Shown: positions 33,195 through 48,387, counted from the stretch's first letter. The stretch: DNA of 64,000 nucleotides from Gelatoporia subvermispora B (GCA_000320605.2 KB445796.1:960926-1024925), one strand, 5' to 3'. Program-made: numbers and translations. Notes: generated by a model not told the origin, from the letters alone.

Positions 33195-34395
33195 TTTGCG
33201 AGTTGATTTGCCAGCTCGCAGCGGTTGCGTCCATCCTTTTATCGTCGGGGTGCAGCGGAGACGGTCTACATCAGGACCCTCCCACGTTCGCCTGCTTGCC
33301 GACAAGAAGAGCGGAACTTGTTCAGTCCAGACAACATGCACTTATGGTATGGATCATCACCTCTTCTGCTGGAAGCCTCGCTAAGGCTACGCCGAGAAGC
33401 GACCGCCGCTTTTGAGCAACGTGCAGACCCCGCAGTAGTGATCAGTTAGGTTGGTCACCCACGAGGTCCTTAGTGACCGTACTAGCAACGACATGCAGTT
33501 CGTAAATGTTCCAGCTACCCCAAAAATAGTGAGAACAGGATACCGTAACTGGCACCTAGCCTCACCTCGCTGGTACGGCCAGACTCGGACATCAAGACAT
33601 CGCATGGAAAAAGGATTCGTAGCAGGTTAGCGGCCTGCCGGGGCCATCTGATCCCAGCTTTTGATTCTCAAGGGCCACTCTCGCGATGCTCTCATCACGA
33701 AGCTGGTGAGAGCCGGAGCCGACCTTGCGCCTCCTTATGCATCGTCGTACCCTTTCCGTGAAGCTCTGATGCATATTCGTGATCGGCACAAGCCCAGAAC
33801 GTGCGTCTGATCCAATAATGATTTGGTAACTGCTTCAGACGCCGGAGGTCGTCAGAGGATTTACAAAGAGCTTCCGGCGACTCACAAGGGTTCGGACTTT
33901 ATGGGGGGAATATTCTGAGGCATGCGCCGCTATCCTGGGATTATCTGGTTCGGAGTTCAATGCTACAAGCGATGCGTGTAAATCCAGATCTACTGCGCAA
34001 CGATACCCACCAGCGGAGTGAAATATTCAGCGTCGTCACAATTTGACAGTTCTCCAGCAGGAGTGACTTATAGCCTTTCAGCTGGTGCCTGATTTTCTCA
34101 ACCAAGCGGGACCTAAGAAACGATTGAATGAAGGAAGGGTGACAGTGGAGAGTTTAGCGCCGAAGTGTCATCGAGCTGGATCTAAGATCGAGCCCGGGAC
34201 CACTCAGTACGATTACTCGTGGTGGCAACTCAATCACCGCCATCCTCATAACCATTCGAACCGTCCATCTCGACGACGATCCCATCCTAGACTATAAGAT
34301 CATCTTGTCCAAGTCAACGGCGTGTCCGACGAACGCGACTGAACAGGTCTGATCAGTGCCTCCACCGTCGTCAACTACTATCTGCAGGGGACGAG
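33195..34395. other. Intergenic region
   Basis: No gene recognised; short frames only. The last 100 bp or so are the leader of the WD40 gene. Confidence 0.5.
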
Positions 34396-35830
34396 ATGAC
34401 CCAGCCGACGATGCTTCAGTACGAGGCACCATGTGAGTGCTTCTCCACCTCCATGCACGTCGCGATCCAAGCCATCAACGACCGCAGGGCCCGTGTATGC
34501 CATCGACTGGTGCAAGACGACCGCGCCGGGGCAGCAGGTGCGGCCACGCTCCGCGTTCCGCTTCGCGATCGCGTCGAACACAGAGGACTTCCGCAATCGC
34601 ATCGCAATCGTGGGCCTGCAGGACGAGCGCGTGCTCGTCGAGGACGACTACACGGAGTACCCAGACTTTGTGACACTTGTTGAGACGCAGCACGGGTACC
34701 CTGCGACGTGCCTGCAGTGGCAGCCGAGCGCAGCCGCGAACCATGCGTGGAGCTCGAAAGGGACAGCGTCGGAGCTGCTCGCGACGACGGGGGACTCGCT
34801 GAGGGTGTGGGAGTACACGAGCGATGGGCAAGCGATGGCCGCATCGTATGTGGGCAGGCAGCCTAGTGGAGGGGGACACCGGTTGTCTCTCAAGACATCG
34901 TTAGCTGGGGTACGTCACTACGTGTTCTTCCTCTCTGTAGACTCCTCACGCGTATATAGCAAAGTAAAGTACAGGGCCAAGGAACAGGAGCACCGATCAC
35001 AAGTTTCTCATGGAACGAGAAAGCACCTAACCTCATCGTTACATCGTCCATCGACACAACATGCACCGTTTGGAACATCGACACACAATCCGCCATTACT
35101 CAGCTCATCGCACACGATCGCGAGGTGTACGACGTCGCATGGCTACCTGGGTCGACTGACATCTTCGTGTCCGTCGGAGCAGACGGCAGCTTGCGCGCGT
35201 TCGACCTGCGGAGTCTCGAGCACTCTACTATCCTTTACGAGACCCCCGTTCCAAAGAACATACCCCCGCCTTCTGCATCACCATCGAGTTCGGCTCGCCC
35301 GCCCACTTCCCCCCTCCTCCGGATAGCGTTTAACCCAGCGGACTCTAACTACATGTCGACATTTCACATGGACGGTACCGATGTCCAGATCTTGGACATG
35401 CGGAGTCCGGGACAGCCCGTCATGGAACTCAAGGGCCATCGGGCGCAAGTGAATGCACTAGGATGGGGGTCAACAGAGAATCCGCTCTTGGCCACAGCAG
35501 GTAGGCATGCAGCATGAATGAGTTGATGTAACTTGCTGACGGCGTGCAGGCGACGACTGCCAGTTGCTACTCTGGGATTTGGCTGGCTACGGTCGCGTCC
35601 CGTCCGCCTCCCCAAGAAATGCAAGCTCAGGGCTCAGCTCGCCGCGCCCTGACGCCAAGAAACGAGTAATCACCGAACCGGTCATGGCGTACACAGGGCA
35701 GAGCGAGATAGTGAACCTCGCGTGGTCACCGCCGATGCCGGGCATGACGCTGAGCAGTGGGCACACCACTGCTCCGGGCGAGTGGATCGCCGTCGCTATG
35801 GGCAAGTCTATCAAGGCGTTGAAGGTGTAG
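34396..35830 (+). CDS. WD40 repeat protein, DCAF7/HAN11 type
   Basis: Four exons, 34396-34432, 34488-34909, 34975-35500 and 35550-35830, join in frame, 421 residues. A seven-bladed propeller: VYAIDWCK, RIAIVGLQD, TCLQWQPS...LLATTGDSLRVWEY, GAPITSFSWNEKAPNLIVTS, SIDTTCTVWNIDTQ, AHDREVYDVAWLPGSTDIFV, GADGSLRAFDLRSLEHSTIL, MDGTDVQILDMRSPGQPVME, HRAQVNALGWGS and DDCQLLLWDLAGYG. The FSWNE and DREVYDVAW blocks are characteristic of the DCAF7 (WDR68)/TTG1 family, adaptors that bind DYRK kinases and Cullin4 ligase. An insertion of about 60 residues before the last blade (Ser/Pro-rich) is usual for fungal members. No lesion seen. Confidence 0.93.
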
Positions 35831-36618
35831 TAATTGGCTTGTGCTGGTTGCGCTAGGGTGCGCTTCGCTCGAGTGGTGTGCACGGAGCGGGAGCCGAAAG
35901 AGGGCTGTGTTGATAAGGCGGGCGCGACAGAGTCTCATGGACGTTCAGGAACAGTCATGCAGGTTGTGCGCTCATATCATGTTGGCGTTTGGCAGGAGCT
36001 GCTGATGGGCGAGGTCATGCACGCCCGCCTGGTTCAAACCTGGTCATGCTCGAATTTCTTGCTGTTTCGGGAGGACGATAACGTCGGCACGTGTAATGTA
36101 GCGATATTTTTGGAAACATATTCTTATTCTGATTAGCCTTTTGCGGATAAGCACGTGGCGCCGAGCTCGGCACGCGCGCTGAACCACCGCGACTTGTTTT
36201 CCCGATCGTTTTTTTCGCGGAGGATGAAGTTGACTTGGCACATCCGCACTCTACACTTGTTGATGGCATCTTGCTGCTCGCGAATAATCAGAGACAGACA
36301 CTGGGGCACATGGCTTGTAGGATGCAAATGATCTGTCAATGCGTTACGAAATGAGAATCATGGAGTACTTATCGAGAGCGTTATCGCAGGAGTCGGTGCC
36401 ACACGCCTCCGGTGGATCTGGTGCAAAGTGGCTGGCGAAAAAGTTTTGATGTGTCCGCATGGTCCGGAGACGACCAACCAGAGCATGGATAAATCCCAGC
36501 CGAGGCCATCCAAAGGCTCTTTGCCCGAGCACTCGTCGTGTGCCTCTGCCCCCGTCCTCGACGGTCCCTGCGTCTCCGCCCTGCGTACGACCTCTCCACG
36601 AACTCGAACTCGAGCATA
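35831..36618. other. Intergenic region
   Basis: 3' flank of the WD40 gene and promoter of the nucleoside transporter. Nothing else recognised. Confidence 0.5.
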
Positions 36619-38971
<2,353 letters not shown>

Positions 38972-39409
38972 TCGGGTATGACCATTATGCATTTACGGGG
39001 TCACGAGGGGGGTATGAGACTGACGTCCGGTAAGAAGAAGTTAAGTTGTACGAGGTGATGCTACGTCGTCTCTGTCTGCGGTAGTACTAGTCTGATAATA
39101 TAATATTCTACTACACACCTTCCACGTATCGTTGGTATTGTACACGCCCAGTGAGGCGGGCAGCCTCCAAGTCCAGAGCTTTCGCTGCTGACTTCAGGTG
39201 CCTCCCTTCGCAAATCCCCTCACTCAACCAGAATCTCTAGAGGTATCAACCCTGGGCTCTTGTGCATGTCTGGGGCGTTGCTGAGACTTGGACCATCCTT
39301 GGGATAGACCATGAGATGTTGTCACGTCGGTCTAGATGAGGACGAGTGCGAGTGCGAGGTGCCGGGGTCGAGTATTCGGTACTTCTAAGGCACACGATGA
39401 ACAAGTCTG
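38972..39409. other. Intergenic region
   Basis: Converging 3' ends of the nucleoside transporter and the J-domain gene; nothing recognised. Confidence 0.5.
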
Positions 39410-40158
39410 CTATCTCTTAGCTTGCGGTACTTCAGGTTCCGGCGCTGCAAGACGGGCTTCGTCGGATATAGTTTGCAAGTCGTCTCGGGGAGTACGGCGT
39501 CGGGGGATCGGGTACTGGTATACGCCTGTTCCCATTTGTTCCATTGCTTGCCGGCGAGCGGACCATGTCTGCCAGACGAACGTGCCAATAGTCTGCACAG
39601 CACCTCAACTCCTGTAAGACTGCGAGGCATATAGGAGCACTGCTTACCAGGATGACCGCGATGATCATGAAGCGCTCCTTCCACCTGTCGTCGAATCCAA
39701 AGTCCAGCTCGGCCCTTCGCCGCTGTCGTTCTCGCCACATCGCGCGGCTGATATCATGGAGGGTGGATGATGCAGGTTTGCTGAAGGCTTCGCCAGGTTC
39801 TCCGGCGGGCTTCTTGCCTACAAGGACAGCGTATGCTTCGCTAATGGCCTGGAACCTCGCGTGTGCTTTCTCTGGCGACAACGCACGAGAAACTGGTGAA
39901 TCGGGGTGGTATATCCGCACGAGGTCATAATCTGGGTGGAAAGAATCAGTATAGGCTAAGTATAGGAGAAGCAACAGGCCCTGACGCACATCGCGCTTTC
40001 ACCTGAGCTCGCGACGCGCCGCGCGGGAGATGGAAAATCTGATGCGGCGTAGGGTTTGCATTGTTTGGGAAAGGGTACGGATTCGAGCTGGATGAGACTC
40101 TGCGGAAGGAGGAGGAGAAGGCTGGTCGGAGAGGATGTCGGAGGTGGTGAAGCAACAT
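39410..40158 (-). CDS. J-domain (DnaJ-like) membrane protein, probably mitochondrial
   Basis: Three exons, 39990-40158, 39648-39931 and 39410-39592, join in frame, 211 residues. An N-terminal Arg/Ser/His-rich start (MLLHHLRHPLRPAFSSSFRR) looks like a mitochondrial targeting signal. The J domain follows at about 35-95: TPHQIFHLPRGASRAQVKARYYDLVRIYHPDSP, with the HPD tripeptide that stimulates Hsp70. A transmembrane segment (MIIAVILTIGTFVWQTW) lies near residue 150, then a basic tail. Such small J proteins act with mitochondrial Hsp70 at the inner membrane. Its start faces the HAD gene across 176 bp. Confidence 0.85.
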
Positions 40159-40334
40159 GGTGGGCGGCTATGAGGGAGGCTCGGAGAAGGTTCGGACTCT
40201 CAGCACCTCTACATCCTACTCAGCTCGACTTGTGCTTGCTCTGCACAGCTCGCGCGGATTTCTGTGCTGGTACCTTGTTGAAGCTCAAGGATCTGTATTC
40301 GAGGAAGACTTGTTGTTACTGAACAGACTGCAGG
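40159..40334. promoter_or_regulatory. Shared divergent promoter
   Basis: Only 176 bp separate the start codons of the J-domain gene (leftward) and the HAD gene (rightward). Both products have likely mitochondrial signals, so a shared control region is plausible. No sharp element was identified. Confidence 0.5.
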
Positions 40335-42158
40335 ATGCAATCGGCGACCGCTTGGCGTTCTTTCGGACTGGCTGCCAGGCGTACGCACGGAGTTCATGGA
40401 CACTTGCCTATCGTGACCTACACTCGACGCCTCGGTCGACGCACTATACAACGTGAGACTTTCTGCTTTACACCCACGATCGTGAACACGTCTATATGAA
40501 TCTTCAGACAGCGCTAGCGAGCCTTCTAATCAGCCACCGCTCGCGTTCGTATTCGATATCGTATGTTTTCATTCTATGTTGTTGGTCATGACGTGAGGTC
40601 TTATGTGACATGTAGGATGGCGTTCTAATTCGCGGCCCAAAGCCGCTAGACGCTGCCAAACGTGCTCTGGCGATGCTAGAAGGTGCTAACCCCATGGGAA
40701 TGTATGTAAGATCGCTGTAACGCGCACTCACTCGATATTGACTTGACGCCTGCAAGAAAGATACCATATGTTCTGGTGAGTTTATACGAAGTGGATTCAC
40801 ATAACTCACGCTGATCATATCCTTATGGCAAGCTTACGAATGGCGGAGGAGTAGGCGAAGAGATCCGGCGTAAGAGGCTAACCAAACAGCTTGGATACGA
40901 AGTATGAGCGTACTTCACCTCTGTCATGTTGCCAGCTCATTGAACCACCCCTTTCAAGCTATCTGCGAACCAGTATATCCAGTGCCACACGGTCCTCAGG
41001 TCAGTTGTAGACAAATACGCTGACAAGCCGGTCATGGTCTTGGGCGGAAAGTTTGCGGATTGTCGCTATGTGGCTGAGAGGTATCAGGATCATCCATCCC
41101 ACGTCCTTGGTATCTCATATACTGTTTCAGCTACGGTTTCAAGAAGGCATATACGTCATTGGATGTGCATGCATGGAATCCAGCGTATGTGGTGACTCCT
41201 TCGGACAAGTGCTGGTCTTCACGCAGTGTAACAGAGTATGGCCTTTCCACGAGCTCGGTCCCATGGAGCGCGAATCCACAAAAGTATGTACATCGATCAT
41301 AAGTCAGACTTGTCAGCCAAACCTCACCATTAATCAGGCAGTGGACTTCTCCCAAACACCTATCTCTGCCATCTTCGTCTTCCATGATCCTAGGAATTGG
41401 GCCCTTGATATCCAGATTATGTGCGATATTATTCAAGGCGGCGGGATCATCGGAGGGGCAGCTGGCAACGATCGCAAATTTCACGATGCAGTCGAACAGA
41501 AGCCCGTGGAACTAATCTTCTGTAATCCGGATCTCATATGGCGTTCAGATTTCGAGCGTCCGAGGCTTGGTCAGGGAGCATTCCGGGAGGCGTTCCAGGC
41601 TGTTTTCAAGGTTGCGGCCTGAGCTCCAATTACAAGACTGAACCGCTGATTCATTGTCATAGGCACTGACTGGCGCCGAATACCCGTATACACAGTATGG
41701 AAAGCCGACCCAGGCGACGTATAAGTTCGCGGAGCAGATGCTTCGAGACCATTTACGCGAGATGTACGGCCCATCTAAGGCGCTGCCGCAGATGTACGTG
41801 GCCTCCTGTCGACTGCCAGTGGATTGACTGACATCAGTGGTCCTGTCAGATACATGGTTGGAGGTAAGCGTGGAATTGATCACGCATATGGCTATATGTC
41901 TCATCTGTTTTTTTCCAGATAACCCTGAATCCGGTACGTTGGTAATCCGAATGCTCTAACGGTCGACTTATACGTCTACGATCAGATATCGCTGGCGCTA
42001 ACGCTGCAGGCTGGGAGTCTATCCTGGTACACACCGGCGTGTACGATCCGCGGCAAGGTCCCCCGACACATCAGCCTACACAAGAAGCGGTGGATGTAGA
42101 GGTAGCTGTACGCTGGGCAATCGACCGCGAGCTCAAACGACGAGCGACAATCGCGTAG
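40335..42158 (+). CDS. HAD-superfamily protein of the CECR5/HDHD5 type
   Basis: Begins MQSATAWRSFGLAARRTHGV, a likely mitochondrial signal. Exons 40335-40452, 40508-40560, 40616-40701, a 19-nt exon 40757-40775 and 40833 onward join in frame and continue through several more to a stop at 42158. HAD motif I is FDIDGVL (split by an intron), motif II YVLLTNGGG, then the cap domain with VWPFHELGPMERE and DFSQTPISAIFVFHDPRNWALDIQIM, and motif III/IV MVGDNPESDIAGANAAGWES. The order and the VFHDPRNWALDIQ block match the CECR5 subfamily (HAD class IIA), phosphatase-like proteins of mitochondria whose substrate is not established. Intact. Confidence 0.9.
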
Positions 42159-42439
42159 CTGTGTTGTGGGAGCTGATAGTCTATATGATTTACGGCCCAA
42201 CTGCTTGAATGACCGTCCCAATCTCGAATTGGCGTTCTCAATGAAGAGGCACAAATACATTAGATCTGCCACAGATGCATAAACTCAGATTCCGTTTACC
42301 CTACCCAATAGCTCGCCGTCCACAAGGTAGGCGTAATCGTATTTGTTGCGATTTCGAGGCTTGTTCTTGTCTGTCACTGCTGTGTAGGGAGCAACATCGG
42401 GTGAGTCCACGCCTCGTCCCACCGATCAACTGCGTGGAC
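42159..42439. other. Intergenic region
   Basis: Converging 3' ends; nothing recognised. Confidence 0.5.
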
Positions 42440-44101
42440 CTATGTCCGCATGAATATCGCTCTGGAGAGCCACCGCCGTTCCTGTGCTCGCACGGGACCT
42501 AGAATCTGCAGCAGTCGCGATACTTCATCCCACTTGACCTTGTAGAACGACCGTGCCTCGGTTTCCACCTTCCTGAGTTCCGGGAAGATGTCTGACAGGA
42601 AGGCTGCGACGGCGACGGGATCGTCGATGTTTGAATAATCGAGATCGAGTTTCCGAAGATTGTTACAGGAATGTCCCGCACCAGGCCTTTCCGAGGGTAT
42701 TGTGGTGAAGACACGAGCATCCAATTTGATATGGAGCGACTGTAAGTAACGGCAGTATCTCGCGAATGAGATGAGGCATCTGAGCGTCATTTCGCCCTCA
42801 GGTGAAGGTAGCAGAAACCCGTGTCCGCGGAATGGAGACAGCCTAAGTTTCAGGCTCTGTAAGCGCGGCCAAGCCTTTGCATACTCTTCGAGTTTCTCAT
42901 CGCCGACTTTGATGGGAACCTCGAAGTGCAATGAGAGGTGCTCCAAGTGCTGGAAAGCGAGCAATGGCTTCATGACCTCGAATGGCAACGGAGTTCTGTC
43001 CGCCGGTTCCGACGGCAAGGAGGGGCAACGGACGTTGAGAAGTTGTATGGATGGGGAACAGGCAAATGCAGCCGCTTTCATAAATGCCTCGACATCGTTC
43101 GCGGTAGCGTAAGTGTCGCCGAACTCGGAGACTGCGGTTAGATGAACGAGTGAGGAATCATTCAAGCCGTTGAGGATAGCGGTTGCTTTGGGAAGGGCGT
43201 CGGTGGCAATTCCGAGCGTGCGAAGCTGCGTGAACCCAACTACGGTGCCAAACGCCTCGCTAATAATATGCACGGGAAGCGATACGTCTCCTAAGCAGAG
43301 CGTGGTGAGTTTGGGCAGGGATGACAGCCAAGCAACCATTGCATTAGCTGCCAGACGATCACATGGGAGGTGGACAACCACGTTTTGCAGTTCGCGGAGG
43401 TTAGCGAGAAGGAAAGGTGTCATTGGTGGCCGTGAGTCATGTTTAGTGATATTGATTGTCAGGGATGTGAGGTCATGCGCCATGCGTGCAATGTCGCCGA
43501 GCAGATTTGACATGGTGCCCAGACTGAGATCTGCGTAACGGGATTCGATGTAAATTTCTCGCAGGCCTTGAGTCAGGATGGTGTTCAGGATACCCGCATG
43601 TTGCTCGCTGAGGTCAATGAGGTGCAATTTGCGTAGCGAAGGTAACAGCGTTGCGGACATGCGGTATTGACTAAGTGCCTCCAGGGTGGTCGGAGGCGGC
43701 CATACGTGATCTTGATTCCTTCCGCAGTCTTTGAGAGTGAGATTTCTAATCCGGAGCGCATAATACATGAACCTCTCCCAGTCGTTCATGGTAAGAGGCC
43801 TTGTAATAGACTGATGACATCAGTGCTAGCAGCAGAAGTAGGTAATCACGGGTCTCACCAATAACTTCGCCGGTTGCTTCCCTGCAGGTCGGTATACTTC
43901 CCAGGAATCTGCCGGAAGGCACATGATTAAGTTCACAAGATCTGTCTGATTCCTCCACAGTATGTCTAAAGCAGTCTCGCTGAGAACGCGACATGTCTGG
44001 GAAACCGAGAGTAACGCTGAGCCATCCTCCCTTCCGTCTTCGTGCGTTACGCCGTCCAAAATGAACTCGCGAATTTCTGGTATCAGGAAACAGCGATGCA
44101 T
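42440..44101 (-). CDS. F-box/LRR-like protein, paralogue 1
   Basis: Two exons, 43859-44101 and 42440-43810, in frame, about 537 residues. The N-terminus is F-box-like: MHRCFLIPEIREFILDGV ... SQTCRVLSETALDILWRNQ, the segment that would contact Skp1. After SITRPLTMNDWERFMYYALR come many leucine-rich strands (LLPSLRKLHLIDLS, LTSLTINITK, LPKLTTLCLGDVSLP, LEHLSLHFEVP, LQSLKLRLSP, LRKLDLDYSN). Agaricomycetes have hundreds of such genes, presumably substrate adaptors of SCF ubiquitin ligases; the target is unknown. First of three tandem paralogues in the same direction. Confidence 0.85.
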
Positions 44102-44586
44102 CGTCGGGGGGCTGGATGCGGTTCTGTCGCACCGGAGTTTCTTGCAGTACCCACAGAGATGGTTTCAAATGTTCTCCTGCGCGTCGAAGAGTGAGAGTAC
44201 AAGTTCAATCAAGATAACATGCACGGCTGTGATAGCTATCATGCAGATCAGGTGACCGCGTCTCAGCCGAAATAACGAACCGAACGTCTAACAATCCGTC
44301 GTTCTCTCCTTTTACCTCCGATTGGTTCGGAGCATTCATGCAGCGTCCACTAAGCTTGTAGCACAATCAAAGGGCTTTACCCGATAGAGGCTATATGATC
44401 TCACAGAGGTTCCCGACGTATGCAGTGAGACTTTCAGGCTCTACTCGATCCCAACAGATAGCGATCGTTCAAGCCATTGCGTAGTACGTATCTCCTAATA
44501 TTTGTTTAGTCTTTGGCGTGAGCGTTGCAAGGAAGAACGTACTTTCACGACTACCGCATATTTCAACTTGAGCATCTTCACCACGC
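44102..44586. other. Intergenic region
   Basis: Promoter of F-box paralogue 1 and 3' flank of paralogue 2; nothing else recognised. Confidence 0.5.
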
Positions 44587-46203
44587 CTATCGGCGGACGG
44601 TGCCAAGAACGTTCAACCGTTGCGATACATCCTCCCATTTCTCCTTGTTTTCCGGTCCGTCATATGCACTTACACCCCTCAGTCTTGGGAATATGCTATA
44701 GAAGAAAGCTGCTGCTGCTCCAGGCTCGGAAATGAACGAAAAGCAAACGTCGAGTGCGAGGAGACTTTCGCAGCAACGTACTGCGCCGGGTCCTTCGGAT
44801 GGTAATGTGGGAAGGGCACGTGTGTTGAGATGGATCTGCAATTTCTCCAAGGAACGGCAATGGCGAGAAAATGAGGGTAAGCAACCGATAGTAAGCCTCG
44901 GAGAGACCCCTTTGAACGCGGAAGGCAAGCCGAGATACACGTTCTTCCAGCGCGGCCAGGCCTTTGCGAGCTCTTCTACCTGTTCATCATCGATCATAGG
45001 GGGTGGCTTGAAGCATAGGTAGACTCGCTCCAGAAGTCGAAATGTAAGCAGTGGCTTAATGATATCAAAGGAAAGCGATTCCTTCTCGGGATGGCGGTCG
45101 AGGTTATACCCAGGGCTAATGAGACACTCTCCTGCGTGCATTGATGCAGAGCACGCGTATAGTATGGCTTTGATAACTGCCCGGATGTGTCCGACAGTTG
45201 CAATTTTGCATCCATAGACCACAGCCACGAGTAGGTTGTCTATGCTCGCAGGATTCAGCCCATTTAACACCGCAGTTGCTCCTGTGAGAGACCTGAGCTC
45301 GATCTCGAGTCTGCACAATTGCTTGAACTTGTCCGTAAGACCGAATACTTCGGCGATGCTTGTTGCAGGGAGTGTTACATTTTGTAATGATAATCGTATG
45401 AGTTTCGGCAGAAGCGCCAACCACGTATCCCAGACCCTAGCTGATGACTGTTCAGAGTGTCACGGACACAACTCGCAAATCTCGGATGTGTCCCAGGATG
45501 TGAGGTAACGCAAGTGACCACGGTTGGTCCTGAGGAAGATTGAGCGTTAAGGATGTGATTTGGGGCGATAGACGTGCGACATCAGAGAGAAGGGACGGTA
45601 TCATTTCCGGAGGTGGTGACGATTTTAAATATTCTACGCGGAGTTCGCGCAAGTTGGAAGATATGAAGCTATTTAAGATGACCATGTATCCGACCTCGGT
45701 TTCGGCCAGGTGCAATTCACGCAAGGACGGCAACAGCGCTCCAGATATGTAATAACGGCTGAATGCACGTAAAGCTGCTGGGGTTGGCCAGATCCATTCG
45801 TCATTTTTTCCGGAAAATCGAAGAGTGAGATGTTGACCCGGGGTGAGTACACCTGGACCCGCCGGGCCCAATCCTCCGGTACAAGAGTTCTCGTGATGGA
45901 CTGTCTTCACATTGAGCTCTAGAAGCATCAAACACAGGGAAAATCTCACCAGCTCGTATCCACCATCATCTTCATTAGTATCATCGTTGAATTGGGCCAA
46001 GTCCCAAGAATCCTTCGGGAGACACATCATTAAGTTGGAGAGACTTGTCTGGTGACTGCACATGATGTCCAAAGCAGTCTCGCTGAGAGTCCAACATGTT
46101 TGAGGAGTTGATAGTAGGGAAGAGCCGTCGAGCTCGTCATATTTTTTGTCAACTCGCCAAGAATGTGCTCGCGAATCTCTGGGATGAGGAAACAGCGATG
46201 CAT
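44587..46203 (-). pseudogene. F-box/LRR-like paralogue 2, decayed
   Basis: The whole length aligns with paralogues 1 and 3: MHRCFLIPEIREHIL, then ETALDIMCSHQTSLSNLMMC, SITRTLVPEDWA, LLPSLRELHLAET, LLPKLIRLSLQNVTLPA, and the C-terminal EKWEDVSQRLNVLGTVRR. The frame is broken at least three times: after REHILGELTK (near 46150), after VQVYSPRV (near 45840), and after RVVSVTL, where TGA is reached (near 45450). Each break is repaired by one or two bases and the paralogues read straight through, so these are decay mutations rather than introns. Confidence 0.85.
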
Positions 46204-47156
46204 GATCGAAGTACACGCGTGATTTTAGGACATAGTGGATTTCGGCCCGTTATCAAGTGGGCGTTGACTCAAATAAAATTTTGGTAGGATTCGGATGAGT
46301 TATTGAGAGCGTTTCCGCGGTTCTGCACTCAGATCGTTGAAGTCGTTCGACGGGCGTGTTGCAAAGAGGCAACCGAGAACGTAGCGATCGACGTCACGCG
46401 ACTCTCACGTGACCGCGTTTGACAACATCTGCACACGACGCGAACGCGTCATTGTCAGCGTCATGCTCTGTCTTTGCTGTCGCCGACTCGACCAGCGGAT
46501 TTCGCTTCTGTCTCGGAACCTTTTCTCAGTCTCTTCATGAGCCCGAAGAAGTCGAGCCCCTCATGCCCAGGCTTGATTCAATCTGCAAAGCACATGCATC
46601 ACGCGCAAGTACTCGTGTTCATCGATGTCCATCGCAAATGTTCATTGACGAGGCCCGTTGATGCTCTGCCAACGGTACGCCGGACGTTGGAACCTAGACG
46701 ATCAGCTCCTTACTTTATTATACGCGACCTCGAAGCAGACAGTACACCGAGCGAAGGACCAGGACCAGGATATAGTCCACCATTCAGTCGGCTATCGGTT
46801 ATCTAGCAGCGGGGGGAACTCGGAGGGAGGCGACAAGTGCTGGCTCACCGCGCTGCTTGTTATCAATGAAGTGGTGCTATGGCTCAAGCCCAGGCCCGGG
46901 ATTGCGGCGAGTGTGCGCCTATGTGCGCAGATCAGCGCAAAACTTGCGGAGTCTGGGCAGTGCAGCCTGGAGTGCATCCAAAGGAGCGTGCGGGGCCTAT
47001 GTCGTCGTGAGGTGCTTTCTCTTATAAGTACCTGAGCGAGTGCAAGAGCCCCTACCTCACTCTACTCTTCTCTTTACCACAGCTTTCACCCGCGACGAGT
47101 TGCTCTTTAATATTTTATCTTCGAAAGACGAGACAAAGATTGAACCTACCTTGAAG
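46204..47156. other. Intergenic region
   Basis: Promoter side of the F-box pseudogene and of the CFEM gene. TTATAAGT near 47017 is a likely TATA box of the latter. No gene recognised. Confidence 0.5.
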
Positions 47157-47950
47157 ATGATGTACACGAGTATCCTCCTGACAGCACTCCTCGCCGGCGC
47201 CGCGCACGCGCAAAGCGACAGTGCGTCCGCCAGCGCGGCCCTCCCTTCCGGCGTCGACTCATGCATTACCACCTGCATCTCCCAGGCCGCTGCCTCCTCG
47301 GAGTGCGGCTCCTTGTGCGTCCCTTCTTCTTTGAACCCTGCCCACAGTGCTGACTTTCCCGCGTTGGATTCGCAGCACGAACATCACATGCGTGTGCACA
47401 TCGTCGACGTTTGAGACCGCCGCGATCGCCTGCCTCACTACGAACTGCACCACCTCGGACCTGACCGTGGCACAGGCGCTGCAGTCTTCCGAGTGCGCTG
47501 CTGGTGCGTACCTATTTTTTTTCTACATTCACCCTTCCTCTCCCCCCATCCTCCTGAGTATTCTTATATACTACGTACGCACACCTGCTCACTCCCTTTC
47601 TCCTTGCAGTGAGCGCATCATCAAGCGTCTCCCCGTCCTCACTCTCCTCGATACTCTCCCACGCATCCGCCAGCGCGTCCTCTGCCGCCTCCAGCCTCGC
47701 GTCGGGTGCGTCCGCTGGCGCATCGTCCCTCTCCTCCGTGCTCGCCTCCCATGCGTCCTCTGCTTCGTCCGTTGCCTCCCATGCCTCGTCCGCGGCATCC
47801 TCGGCGGCGTCCAGCATAAGTGCGGGCGCGAGCGTGACGACAACGGGCGGCGGGGCCTCGACGACGTCTAATGCGGCTATGGGACAGAGGTTCGGAGGAG
47901 CAGTGGGTGTGATGGGCGCGCTTGCGGCAGCCGTTGCTGCGCTGTTGTGA
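47157..47950 (+). CDS. CFEM-domain GPI-anchored cell-surface protein
   Basis: Three exons, 47157-47314, 47376-47503 and 47610-47950, in frame, 208 residues. Signal peptide MMYTSILLTALLAGAAHAQS. A CFEM domain at about 30-95 has the eight cysteines in order: SCITTCISQ, SSECGS, CVCTS, IACL, TNCT, SECA. Then a long Ser/Ala-rich stalk with SHASSA repeats (about 100-180), and a C-terminal hydrophobic segment GVMGALAAAVAALL preceded by small residues, fitting a GPI signal. CFEM proteins sit in the fungal wall or membrane and in some species bind haem; here the Asp that coordinates haem iron in yeast homologues is not obvious. Intact. Confidence 0.92.
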
Positions 47951-48387
47951 GCTCTCGATGCTGGGTAGAGCGTGCGCTGTGGGTGTCTCGAAACGTGGAA
48001 AGATTATCGCGAAGATACGTGCGACTTTCCTAGTCATGGCGCGCCTAAAGATCGATAGACAGTGATCAGGGCTGGTTAGGCTCTATGGGGTGCTCGAGTT
48101 GCTGACACTTCTTCGAGCTCAGACTTTGTTGTTTGTTCGTAAAATTTGCATTGTGTTCTAGACCGCTGTTGTTGCAATACACGTTCGCAAGTAGATATAC
48201 ATACATGCACGCATGCGTACATCTACATCGGTACCCTATGCTGCACAATGTACACGTGTGTCCGTTAACCGTGTGATAAGCAGCTCTCGAGTGCGGCGAG
48301 CACACAAGATCTCAAGCTCTGTCGCACCACTTGACCACACAGCTTATGATGAAACTGCGAACACCTAATTGTGCCCAACTATGTGCC
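47951..48387. other. Intergenic region
   Basis: Converging 3' ends; nothing recognised. Confidence 0.5.

Noticed and set aside
47157..47950. Haem-binding role for the CFEM protein
   Set aside because: Eight cysteines are present but the iron-coordinating Asp of yeast homologues could not be located, so I did not claim haem binding.
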